A stretch of 53,099 nt of DNA from Candidatus Omnitrophota bacterium (lineage in GTDB: Bacteria > Omnitrophota > Gorgyraeia > Aquiviventales > Aquiviventaceae), in assembly GCA_023247215.1 (NCBI GenBank), contig JAHFGX010000004.1, positions 1 through 53,099 of the forward strand, in the 5' to 3' direction. The notes under the pieces are model-generated. The model did no database searches, had not been told where the DNA came from, and saw only the letters and a list, made by a program, of their open reading frames with translations. Below, one piece after another: positions 8,549-16,929 of the stretch (positions are counted from its first letter, which is position 1; each line of letters begins with the position of its first letter). A program made the position numbers and the translations under genes.

Positions 8549-9394
8549 ATGAAGCATGGCAGGGTCGGGCAAGCATGGATGTGGTGCGCACTCGCCGCAT
8601 GTCTGGCGTCCGGCGGGGCAGGAGCGCAGGCGGAGATCTCCAAGATCATCCGCTATCAAGGACAGGCGCTGGACGCCAACGGCGTGCCCTTGGAAGGGCC
8701 GTACACGCTGACGTTCCGACTCTACGATGCGGAAACCGCCGGGACGAAAACCTGGGAAGAAACCCAACCCAATACCGCGATCAGCGCCGGCCAGTTCAGC
8801 GTGCTGCTGGGGCAGGTGACGCCGTTCACCACTGACTGGAGCGCGCCGGCGTGGCTGTCGCTGCAAGTGGGCGCGGATGCGGAGTTGAGCCCGCGGCAGC
8901 GGATCACCGCCGTGCCCTTGGCGCTCCGCGCGCAGACGGCGGAGCAGCTGGCCGGCGGCGGCAGCGCGAGCGTGCGCGTCTATCACACCACGAACATCTC
9001 CATCGCCAATGCCACGTCCACTCCCCTGGCGTTCAACACCGAGCGGTGGGATACCGCCAACCTTCACAGCACCACCACCAACACCGGACGCCTGACCGCC
9101 TCAACCGCAGGCCGCTATGCGATTTTCGGCAATGTGCTGTTCATGTGGCCGGGAAGCGGCGGCGGCCATCGGGAGCTGTGGATCCGGGTCAATGGCGCCA
9201 CCCTCATCGCCCGGATCAATGAACCTGTGATCACCTCGCCGGCGTCTGACGTCATGATGAGCATCAGCACCTGTTACGACCTCGCTGCCAATGACTACGT
9301 CGAGTTCCTCGTGTATCACACCGCCGGCACGGCGGTGACGATCGAAGCCAAGCCGAGCTACAGTCCTGAGTTCGGCATGGTTAAACTCCAATAG
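8549..9394 (+). CDS. Secreted protein with C-terminal jelly-roll (C1q/TNF-like) candidate domain
   Basis: ATG 8549 with AGGAGG; signal peptide; YQGQALDANGVPLEGPYTLTFRLYDAETAGTKTWEE; C-terminal GRYAIFGNVLFMWPG...RVNGATLIA...YDLAANDYVEFLVYHTAGTAVTI. Confidence 0.7.
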   Translation: MKHGRVGQAWMWCALAACLASGGAGAQAEISKIIRYQGQALDANGVPLEGPYTLTFRLYDAETAGTKTWEETQPNTAISAGQFSVLLGQVTPFTTDWSAPAWLSLQVGADAELSPRQRITAVPLALRAQTAEQLAGGGSASVRVYHTTNISIANATSTPLAFNTERWDTANLHSTTTNTGRLTASTAGRYAIFGNVLFMWPGSGGGHRELWIRVNGATLIARINEPVITSPASDVMMSISTCYDLAANDYVEFLVYHTAGTAVTIEAKPSYSPEFGMVKLQ

Positions 9395-9405
9395 GAGGCA
9401 TGGAC

Positions 9406-9789
9406 ATGCGCATTCTGTTCATCATCGCGTTGGGAGTGATGCTCTCGTGGACGCCGGCGGCCTGGGCGAAGACGATCAAACTCCCTAAGGGTTCGACCAA
9501 CGTCGGCCAGCTTCATGATGAGCTGCTGGCGCGCTTTCCCCAGTGGCAAGGGACGCCGCAAACCAACGGCTCCTTCGCAGACCCGCTGCTGCGGGTGGAG
9601 CACACGGACCAAGAAATCCGGCTGAGCGTGCCGGATGATGCGGATGAGGCCGCCATTCAATCGGTCGTGAAAGCTCACCAACCAAAGCCGCAGAAGGATC
9701 ACAACGCCATCAGGCGCTCTGCCAAGAAAAAGCTCAAGGACCTCGGGCTGACTGATGATGAGCTGGCCGAGATCATCGGAGAGGATTAG
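9406..9789 (+). CDS. Small secreted protein of unknown function
   Basis: Signal peptide MRILFIIALGVMLSWTPAAWA; AGGAGG 7 nt upstream of ATG 9406. Confidence 0.65.
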   Translation: MRILFIIALGVMLSWTPAAWAKTIKLPKGSTNVGQLHDELLARFPQWQGTPQTNGSFADPLLRVEHTDQEIRLSVPDDADEAAIQSVVKAHQPKPQKDHNAIRRSAKKKLKDLGLTDDELAEIIGED

Positions 9790-9896
9790 AGCTCGCCCAA
9801 CGCGCGGCATCGGAAGACTTGTCAACCTCCGAACATTTGATTACCATAGCCGCACGTGCGGTGTGATGCGGCCTGACCCAACCCCGGAGGTGCGGC

Positions 9897-10490
9897 ATGT
9901 CGATCTCGGCGGCTCTCAAGGCATTCTTGGATCAGCAGGGCGTTCCCTACACGCCCCATAAACATGCCGTGGTCTACACGGCGCAAGAGCTGGCCGCGGC
10001 CCAGCACGTGCCGGGCAAGCAGTTCGCCAAGTGCGTGGCGATCAAAACGAACACGGGGCTGTGCCTCGCCGTGCTGCCCGCCATCCATCTGGTGGATTTC
10101 CCCAAGCTCAAACAGCTCTTGAACGCCACATCCGTCAAGCTGGCCAGCGAGGCCGACATCAAGCAGGCCTTCCCGGATGCGGAGGTGGGGGCGATGCCGC
10201 CCTTCGGCAACCTGTACCGCGTGCCGACGGTGGTGGACCAGAGCCTGGCCCAAGCGACGGAGATCGTCTGCAACGCGGGCAGCCACAGCGACACCATCAC
10301 CCTGCGCTATCAGGATTATGCCCGGCTGGTGAATCCGAAGGTGGGAGCGTTTGGGCTGCACGTCGCGGGGAAGAAGCCGGCCAAGGGCAAGACGAAGCGC
10401 AAGAAGACCGCGACGCGCGCCCCCGCCAAGCGCAAGAAGGCTGCCGCGCGCAAACCTGCCGCGCGAGCGAAGACGAAAAAGCGGAAGTAA
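9897..10490 (+). CDS. YbaK/ProX-type aminoacyl-tRNA deacylase domain with Lys/Ala-rich C-terminal tail
   Basis: MSISAALKAFLDQQGVPYTPHKHAVVYTAQELAAAQHVPGKQFAKCVAIKT...; tail KKPAKGKTKRKKTATRAPAKRKKAAARKPAARAKTKKRK. GGAGG SD; TTGTCA-N17-TACCAT promoter-like sequence upstream. Confidence 0.85.
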   Translation: MSISAALKAFLDQQGVPYTPHKHAVVYTAQELAAAQHVPGKQFAKCVAIKTNTGLCLAVLPAIHLVDFPKLKQLLNATSVKLASEADIKQAFPDAEVGAMPPFGNLYRVPTVVDQSLAQATEIVCNAGSHSDTITLRYQDYARLVNPKVGAFGLHVAGKKPAKGKTKRKKTATRAPAKRKKAAARKPAARAKTKKRK

Positions 10491-10498
10491 TTCCGGCG

Positions 10499-11107
10499 TC
10501 AGGCCGGCAAGTGGTGGGTGGCGTTGACCCACAGGACGTCCGGCGGGCGCGCGCGGAAGCTGCACGCCGAAATCCCGCCGTTGTCCAGCACCAGCCGCTG
10601 CAGCAGCTGGTCGTAATTCGCGTCCAGCCAATCCGCCAAGAGCGCCGAGATGACCCCGCCGTGCGTCACCACCACGACGGGGCCCGTGCGGTGGCGCGCA
10701 AGGATGCGCTCGATGCCCTGCCGCACGCGCGCGCGGAACGCTGAGAGCGGCTCGCCGCGCGGAATCACCGTCGTCGAGGGCGTGGTGCGCCACCGCTCAA
10801 ACGCGCCGTCGTAGCGCGCATTGATCTCCTCCGGCGTTAAGCCTTCCCACTCCCCCAGGCCGATCTCGCCCAGGGCCGGCTCGGCCTGCGGCGCGCAGCC
10901 GAGGGCCTGCGCCACCGGTTCGGCCGTGCGGATCGTGCGCGGCAGGTGGCTGGTGTAGAGCGCCTCGATCGGCTGCCCGGCGAAGTACGCCCCCACCCGC
11001 GCGGCCTGCGCCAACCCGGCCGGGCTGAGCGCCGTATCGGAATGGCCTTGGAGCCGGTTGTCCCGGTTCCACAACGTTTGGGCATGGCGAACCAAGTAGA
11101 GTTTCAT
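10499..11107 (-). CDS. Histidine phosphatase (phosphoglycerate mutase-like / CobC-like)
   Basis: MKLYLVRHAQTLWNRDNRLQGHSDTALSPAG...VVVVTHGGVISALL. Confidence 0.85.
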   Translation of the reverse strand: MKLYLVRHAQTLWNRDNRLQGHSDTALSPAGLAQAARVGAYFAGQPIEALYTSHLPRTIRTAEPVAQALGCAPQAEPALGEIGLGEWEGLTPEEINARYDGAFERWRTTPSTTVIPRGEPLSAFRARVRQGIERILARHRTGPVVVVTHGGVISALLADWLDANYDQLLQRLVLDNGGISACSFRARPPDVLWVNATHHLPA

Positions 11108-11134
11108 CGAATTCCTTGCGCGGTGGCGAAGCGG

Positions 11135-11560
11135 CTAGAGGCCGTAGCTGGAAGCGACCTGGTCCAGGACGTCTTCCGCCACGAAGATGGGCGCATCGGC
11201 CCGCAGGGCGAGGGCAATCGAGTCCGACGGGCGCGCGTCCACCTCCACGGCCGCGCCCTCCTGGGTCTGGAGCACCAGGCTGGCAAAGAACGTGTTGAAC
11301 TCCAGCTTATTGATGATGACCCGCGTCAGCTTGGCCTTGAGCGTGGTGATCGTCTCCCGCAGCAGGTCATGCGTCAGCGGGCGCGGCGGCTGAATGCCGC
11401 TGATCTTCATCTTGATGGCGGTGACTTCCGAAATCCCGATGATGATGGGGAGCATCCGGTTGCCGCTGCGCTCTTTCAAGACGATGACCTGCTCCCCCCG
11501 CCGCTCATCAATGCGGATCTTGCTGACTTCCATTTCCACCAGCCCGTTCGACGAGCCCAT
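11135..11560 (-). CDS. Bifunctional nuclease family protein (DUF151)
   Basis: VIVLKERSGNRMLPIIIGISEVTAI...VDARPSDSIALALRADAPIFVAEDVL. Confidence 0.88.
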   Translation of the reverse strand: MGSSNGLVEMEVSKIRIDERRGEQVIVLKERSGNRMLPIIIGISEVTAIKMKISGIQPPRPLTHDLLRETITTLKAKLTRVIINKLEFNTFFASLVLQTQEGAAVEVDARPSDSIALALRADAPIFVAEDVLDQVASSYGL

Positions 11561-11655
11561 CGCTTCCTCCGACGGTAAATTAGGGATGAGGGAATGCTAA
11601 CATGCGCCTCGGGGGCTGTCAATCGCCGCACCCGTTTGGTATAATGCCTTCCATC

Positions 11656-12090
11656 ATGCAGACCACACGCCGCCCGCTTCATCTCCACACGCTGATCGCG
11701 GGAAGCCTCCTGGCCCTGAGCGGCATGGCGCCGACACAGGCCGCGGACCAGCCGGCGAATCCCCCGGCGCCCTCCCACACCACAGCCACGGTCATTTGCC
11801 CGATCTGCCATCGCGTGAGCCAAGTGGACATTCCCTACCCGGAAAAAGCCGGGCTGCTGCTGGTCCGCGGGGCATCGAACACCGCCTTCGGCTGGACCGA
11901 GCTGATCCTCCAACCGGCCGCGGAGGTCAAGTCCGGCGGCAGCCTGGCCACCGGCATCGGCAAGGGGGTGGTCGCCGCGATGACCCGCACCGGCCGCGGC
12001 CTGGGCGAGCTGCTGACGTTCTGGGCGCCGAAAAAATCCAATGAGGCGCCGCTGGCTACCGACTGCCCCATCTGCATGGGCAAGCAGTAA
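11656..12090 (+). CDS. Secreted TIGR04073-like protein flanked by CPIC motifs
   Basis: Signal peptide; core RGASNTAFGWTELILQPAAE...GRGLGELLTFWAPKK; CPIC at both ends. TATAAT 10 nt upstream. Confidence 0.6.
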   Translation: MQTTRRPLHLHTLIAGSLLALSGMAPTQAADQPANPPAPSHTTATVICPICHRVSQVDIPYPEKAGLLLVRGASNTAFGWTELILQPAAEVKSGGSLATGIGKGVVAAMTRTGRGLGELLTFWAPKKSNEAPLATDCPICMGKQ

Positions 12091-12116
12091 GCCGTTTTCT
12101 CTTCCGCGTTCTCCGC

Positions 12117-12145
12117 TTGACAAAGACCCCCGCGCGCGTTAGGCT
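12117..12145 (+). promoter_or_regulatory. Sigma70-type promoter TTGACA-N17-TAGGCT for the cobalamin operon
   Basis: Direct sequence match just upstream of the riboswitch. Confidence 0.6.
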
Positions 12146-12162
12146 GCTGCCACAATTTGGCA

Positions 12163-12337
12163 GATGCCTGGGATTTCCGCCTAAGGGTGGAGGCAACAGG
12201 GAAGCCTGTGGAATTCAGGCGCGGACCCGCCGCTGTAATCCCCGCGACGAGGGTCCTAGCTGATAGCCACTGTCCCGCAGTGTGTGGGATGGGAAGGCGC
12301 TAGGACCGGGGAGAGCCAGAAGACCTACCCACGCATC
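12163..12337 (+). ncRNA. Cobalamin (B12) riboswitch
   Basis: Conserved core gcaacagggaagcctgtggaattcaggcgcggacccgccgctgtaatcccc ... gggtcctagc...gctaggacc...gccagaagacctacc; closing stem GATGC/GCATC. Confidence 0.93.
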
Positions 12338-12412
12338 GAGGCGCCTTGCACTGGGCAAGGGCCCGTTCCCACACGCTTCGCGGCGCGAGTCGAGGGTCAA
12401 GAAACTGGGATG

Positions 12413-12442
12413 GTCCCCGATGAGAATCATCGGGGACTTTTT
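12413..12442 (+). terminator. Intrinsic terminator of the cobalamin riboswitch
   Basis: GTCCCCGATGA-GAA-TCATCGGGGAC followed by TTTTT: 11-bp perfect stem. Confidence 0.9.
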
Positions 12443-12497
12443 GTTGCCCTCCTCGCCCGCATAGACGTCCCGCGCGAATCGGGACAGGAGGAGTTCG

Positions 12498-14468
12498 ATG
12501 GGCAACACGTGGATCCGATGGGGAGTGGTGTTGGCGTTCGTGGTCAGCAGTCCCGCGGTCCAGGCGAAGGAGGGCTCCGTCGAGCCTACCCGCAGCTTGG
12601 TAACGCCGCGGCGCATCCCCGGGCTGATGACCGATGAGCGCACCGTCCCGGCGAACGTGACGGTGCTCACCTCGAAGGAGCTGGAAGGCTCCGGCGTCGC
12701 CACCGTCCAGGATGCCTTGCGCAAGGTCGAAGGCGTCACGATCACGGACACCGTGGGCTTCGGCCTCGGCTCGGACGGCTCGGTCAACCTGCGCGGTGTC
12801 GTGAACAGCTCGCGCAGCAACGTCCTGGTGCTGGTGGACGGCGTCCGCCAGAACCGCATCAGCGGCGATGAAGTCCACTGGCAGTCCATCCCGGTGGAAG
12901 AGATTGAGCGGATCGAGATCGTCCGCGGCGGCGGGGGCATGATGTACGGCGAAGGCGCCTTCGCCGGGGTCATCAACATCCTCACCAAGCAACGCAGCGA
13001 CAAGCCGCTGGAGACCGAGCAAGGCGTGGAAGTGGGCTCCTACGGCTGGCAGCAGTACCACCTGGCGGCGCGCGGCCGGGCCGACCGCTTCACCTACAGC
13101 ACGAGCTACCACCGCCGGCTCCTGACAGGCTACCGCGAGTTTTCCAAATCCCGCAACACGACGGTCACGTCCCACCTGGGGGTGGAGCTGCACCCGGCGG
13201 CCACGCTCCAGGTTCACGTCCTGCGCAGCGAGGACACCACCGACTTCCCCGGCGGGCTGACCGCGGCCCAAACCGAATACCGGCGCCGGCAGGCCGATAT
13301 GAGCCGCGTGGGAATCTTCGACGAAGAGACAAACCAGGTGTCCACCGATCTCCTCCTGGGGCCGTGGGAAGGGCTGTCCGGAGCGGTCAACCTGTTCTGG
13401 CGCGACCGCATCGCTGACTCGCTGCTCTCCGGGCTCTTCACCATTGCGCCCTCGCGCGGCTTGAGCCTGCGGGGCAACTACGAGTGGGGGAATGACGCTC
13501 TCCACAACACCGTGATCGGCGGGATGGAGCTCACCGACGACAAAGCCACCATCGGCACCCGCGGCTCGCCCTTCGGCCCCGAGGATGAATCGAACCGGGG
13601 CGGGTACGGCCTCTACGTGGAGAACACTCTGACGCTGAACCAGCGCCTCTCGCTGGTCAGCGGGCTGCGTTATGACCGGTTCCGGTACGCGGAATCCATG
13701 AGCTTTCCGGCGTTTGAAGGCACGCTCCGGTTTGAAGGGTTCAGCCCGAAAGTCGGCACGCGGTATGCCGTGATGCCGGGGCTCTGGGACGTCTTCGCAT
13801 GCTACAGCCGGCCCTTCAAAGCGCCGAGCGTGGACGATTTCTCCGCCCAGGTCGCCCAGTTCGCCGGGAATGTTGACTTGCGGCCGCAACAGGCCGATAC
13901 TTATGAAGTTGGGACGCGCCTCACGCCGGGGCCGGTTGAAGCGGGGGTGACCGGGTTCTACCTCAAGACCCGGGACGAAATCCTGTTTAACCGGAAGGAT
14001 TTCCAGAACCAGAACTACGACACCCGGCGCGTCGGCGTCGAGATGAGCGCCAAGGCTGCATGGCCCCATGCGCGCGGCTATACCAGCTACACCGTGGTGG
14101 ACGCGCTGTTCCACAAAGGCGCCTTCGACGGCAACCGGATTCCCGGCACCCCAGCGCACCAGCTCAACGCGGGGATCGGGGTGTCTCCCCTGCCCGGATG
14201 GTGGGTGGATCTGGACTGGCAGCTCGTCAATGATTTCTACCGGATCAACGATCTCAACAACGCGCTGCCGAAAGCGGACAACTACGGCGTGCTGAACCTC
14301 ACGTTCTCGTATCAGAAGTCGTGGGGGCGCGCATTCCTGACGTTCTATAACGTGACCAACGAAGAGTACGTGTCATTTCAGTCCAGCAATGCGTCGAGTC
14401 TCTCCGGCGCCGGCGACAATCCAATGCCGCCGCTGCACGTCATCGCCGGCATCAGCACAAAATTTTAA
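12498..14468 (+). CDS. btuB: TonB-dependent receptor, probable vitamin B12 transporter (BtuB-like)
   Basis: Plug motifs SGVATVQDALRKVEGVTI...VNLRGV...VLVLVDGVRQN...EIERIEIVRGGGGMMYGEGAFAGVINILTK, barrel, terminal aromatic F; riboswitch-controlled. Confidence 0.88.
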   Translation: MGNTWIRWGVVLAFVVSSPAVQAKEGSVEPTRSLVTPRRIPGLMTDERTVPANVTVLTSKELEGSGVATVQDALRKVEGVTITDTVGFGLGSDGSVNLRGVVNSSRSNVLVLVDGVRQNRISGDEVHWQSIPVEEIERIEIVRGGGGMMYGEGAFAGVINILTKQRSDKPLETEQGVEVGSYGWQQYHLAARGRADRFTYSTSYHRRLLTGYREFSKSRNTTVTSHLGVELHPAATLQVHVLRSEDTTDFPGGLTAAQTEYRRRQADMSRVGIFDEETNQVSTDLLLGPWEGLSGAVNLFWRDRIADSLLSGLFTIAPSRGLSLRGNYEWGNDALHNTVIGGMELTDDKATIGTRGSPFGPEDESNRGGYGLYVENTLTLNQRLSLVSGLRYDRFRYAESMSFPAFEGTLRFEGFSPKVGTRYAVMPGLWDVFACYSRPFKAPSVDDFSAQVAQFAGNVDLRPQQADTYEVGTRLTPGPVEAGVTGFYLKTRDEILFNRKDFQNQNYDTRRVGVEMSAKAAWPHARGYTSYTVVDALFHKGAFDGNRIPGTPAHQLNAGIGVSPLPGWWVDLDWQLVNDFYRINDLNNALPKADNYGVLNLTFSYQKSWGRAFLTFYNVTNEEYVSFQSSNASSLSGAGDNPMPPLHVIAGISTKF

Positions 14469-14481
14469 CACAGGAGGATCT

Positions 14482-15027
14482 ATGAGCTTGCCATCTGAAT
14501 CTGCGAAGACGCACCAGCCGTTGGCCTGGGCGCTGATGGCCGCCGCCATCGTGGCGCGCCTGCTGCCCCATCCGCCGAACGTCACGCTCCTGAGCGCCAT
14601 CGCCCTGTTCGGCGGGAGCATGCTGCCCAAGCGCTGGTCGCTCGTCGTTCCGCTGGCCAGCATCGTCGCCAGCGATGCGCTCATCGGGTTCCATGACGTG
14701 ATCGCCTTCACCTGGGGCAGCGTGATCCTGACGGCCATGCTGGGCTGGTGGGTCCGGCAGTCGCCCCAGCCGGGGCGCATCGTGCGGGCCTCCCTCATCG
14801 GCTCGACGGTCTTCTTCCTGGCGACCAACTTCGGCGTATGGCTGGTCGGCGGGCATGGCGCGATGTACCCCAAGACCCTCGGCGGACTGTGGTCGTGCTA
14901 CGTGGCCGCCGTGCCATTCTACCGCAGCGCCCTGCTGGCCGACCTGATCTACACCGGCACGCTGTTCGCGGCGTATGCGTGGATGAGTCGCCGCCTTGGC
15001 ACGCCGGTGCTGGTGACGTCTCGGTAA
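14482..15027 (+). CDS. DUF6580-like / S-component-like membrane protein
   Basis: Hydrophobic protein with PHPPNVTLLSAIALFGGSMLPKRWSLVVPLASIVASDALIGFHD; 13 nt after btuB. Confidence 0.65.
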   Translation: MSLPSESAKTHQPLAWALMAAAIVARLLPHPPNVTLLSAIALFGGSMLPKRWSLVVPLASIVASDALIGFHDVIAFTWGSVILTAMLGWWVRQSPQPGRIVRASLIGSTVFFLATNFGVWLVGGHGAMYPKTLGGLWSCYVAAVPFYRSALLADLIYTGTLFAAYAWMSRRLGTPVLVTSR

Positions 15028-15033
15028 TTCGGC

Positions 15034-15714
15034 ATGATCATCGCCCTCTCCTCAGTCGGGGCATGGTATTTGTTCTGCCTGGGGCTGGCGACTGGCCTGG
15101 CGGTGCTCGCCATGAGCGCCTACATCGCGGTGACGCCGCGATGGCTGCGGGCGTTGCTCTTCGGGTGCGGCCTGCTGATGGTGGCTCGTTACCTCACCAT
15201 GGCGCTGCTGGCCTTGCTGATCATGCCGCCCCACCCGTCGCTCCTGCACCGGTTGTGGTTTGGGAGCGCCATCGGGCTGACGTTTCCGACGCTGGTGGCG
15301 CTGGACCAACTGGTGCGCCATCCGGCGATCACCCCGCGCACGCTGCTGCGCTGGTATGCGCCGTTCTTCGGCGTGGTCCTGCTGGCCGTGCTCTTCGGCC
15401 ACATCGAGCTGCTGACCGACCCGCTGGTGGGGATCCGGCCCAAGCTCATGGGAATCGGCCGGTGGGTGTTCATGCTCGCCGAGGCGGGCTTTGCTCTCGG
15501 CGTCCTGAGCGTGTGCGGCCTCTTGTGGCGCCGACTCGCGTCGCTGCCGATCCGCATGGCGTTGGCCGGGCTGGCGCTGGCGTACCTGGCGCTCGCCACG
15601 GATGGACTGCTGGTCGCCGGCGGCTGGTGGTACGTCCGCCCGTTTCTCTTCTCCGAGATGCTGACCTTGGCAGCCTTGTGGGCGGCGTTTCAGCTCGCCC
15701 GGCTCAATCAGTAG
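15034..15714 (+). CDS. Multi-pass membrane protein of unknown function in the B12 operon
   Basis: About 7 hydrophobic segments; 6 nt after preceding gene. Confidence 0.65.
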   Translation: MIIALSSVGAWYLFCLGLATGLAVLAMSAYIAVTPRWLRALLFGCGLLMVARYLTMALLALLIMPPHPSLLHRLWFGSAIGLTFPTLVALDQLVRHPAITPRTLLRWYAPFFGVVLLAVLFGHIELLTDPLVGIRPKLMGIGRWVFMLAEAGFALGVLSVCGLLWRRLASLPIRMALAGLALAYLALATDGLLVAGGWWYVRPFLFSEMLTLAALWAAFQLARLNQ

Positions 15715-15738
15715 CGCGGCTCCCCCGCGCGCCCTCCC

Positions 15739-16929
15739 ATGGCCTTGCCTCAGGTGGTCATCCAGCCTCAAGCGGCCAAGCGCGTCCGCCATCATGACGG
15801 CTGGATTTTCCGGGATGAGCTTGTCCGCGCCCCGGCGGATTTGCCCGCCGGCGAGCTGGTCGAGGCCATCACCGACGGCGGGGGATTCGCCGCCATCTGC
15901 GCGTTCAACCCCGCATCGCATATCGTCCTGCGCGTCTTCACGACGATCCCCGGCGATACCATTGACCGAGCCTGGCTGGCTCGACGGATGGCGCGCGCCG
16001 TCGCCAAGCGCATTGCTCTCACCGGCACCGACGCGAAGCGGCTGATCTTCAGCGAAGCGGACGGGCTGCCCGGGTTGATCGCGGATCAGTACGGCGCGCA
16101 CCTGGTCATCCAGATCCGCACCGCCGGCATGGAGCGGCTGCGCGACCTTGTGGTGGACCTCCTGCAGGAGCAGCTCCAACCGGCCGGCATCCTGGAGCGC
16201 AGTGACAAGGAATTCCGCCAGGAGGAGGGACTCGCTCCCACCGCCGGCGTGCTGCGCGGCGCCGTCCCGGACCGCATCTTAATCCGGGAGGAGCCATGGC
16301 AGTTCTGGGTGGACCCGCACCGGGGGCTGAAGACCGGCTTCTATCTGGACCAGCGCCTTACGCGGCGCAAGCTTCGCGAGGCCGTCGCGCCGAATCAGCG
16401 CGTGCTGGATGCGTTCAGCTACACGGGATCGCTCGGCATCGCGGCCGCCACGGGGGGCGCGAGGGTCGTGTGCGTCGAGCAACAGGAGCCGTTTTTAGAG
16501 CTCGCCAAGGAGAACGCCAAGCTCAACGGCGTCGCGGACCGTATGGAGTTTGTGGCCGGCAACGCGTTTTACTGGCTGGACGCCCAGGCGAAGGGCTCAA
16601 CCCGCTACGACTGGGTGCTGCTCGATCCCCCGGCCCTGGCCAAGAGCAAGGCGGCGGTACACCAGGGGCGGCAAGCGCTGCACCACTTGCTGGTCCACGG
16701 GCTGCGCGCGCTGGCACCCGAGGGACGGATGCTGGTCAGCGTGTGCACCTACCACCTGTTGAGAAACCTCGAAGAGATCGTGCGGATTGCGGCGGGAGAC
16801 GATGACGTGCGGCTTACCGTGCGCGACCAGTGGGCGCAGGCTTCCGACCACCCGTGGATTCTGCAACTTCCGGCCACCCGCTACCTGGTGAGCTGGGTCC
16901 TTGCGTGCGACGCACCATCAACGGCTTGA
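15739..16929 (+). CDS. Class I SAM-dependent rRNA methyltransferase (RlmI-like, PUA domain)
   Basis: GLKTGFYLDQRLTRRKLREAV...VLDAFSYTGSLGIAAATGGA...DWVLLDPPALAKSK. Confidence 0.88.
   Translation: MALPQVVIQPQAAKRVRHHDGWIFRDELVRAPADLPAGELVEAITDGGGFAAICAFNPASHIVLRVFTTIPGDTIDRAWLARRMARAVAKRIALTGTDAKRLIFSEADGLPGLIADQYGAHLVIQIRTAGMERLRDLVVDLLQEQLQPAGILERSDKEFRQEEGLAPTAGVLRGAVPDRILIREEPWQFWVDPHRGLKTGFYLDQRLTRRKLREAVAPNQRVLDAFSYTGSLGIAAATGGARVVCVEQQEPFLELAKENAKLNGVADRMEFVAGNAFYWLDAQAKGSTRYDWVLLDPPALAKSKAAVHQGRQALHHLLVHGLRALAPEGRMLVSVCTYHLLRNLEEIVRIAAGDDDVRLTVRDQWAQASDHPWILQLPATRYLVSWVLACDAPSTA

Noticed and set aside
10499-11107. Calling the histidine phosphatase CobC because of the nearby B12 riboswitch
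   Set aside because: Opposite strand and separated by DUF151 and the TIGR04073-like gene; family motif alone cannot distinguish CobC from other phosphatases.
12300-14159. 619-aa minus ORF antisense to the TonB-dependent receptor
   Set aside because: Opposite strand of a clear BtuB-like gene and also crosses the cobalamin riboswitch terminator.
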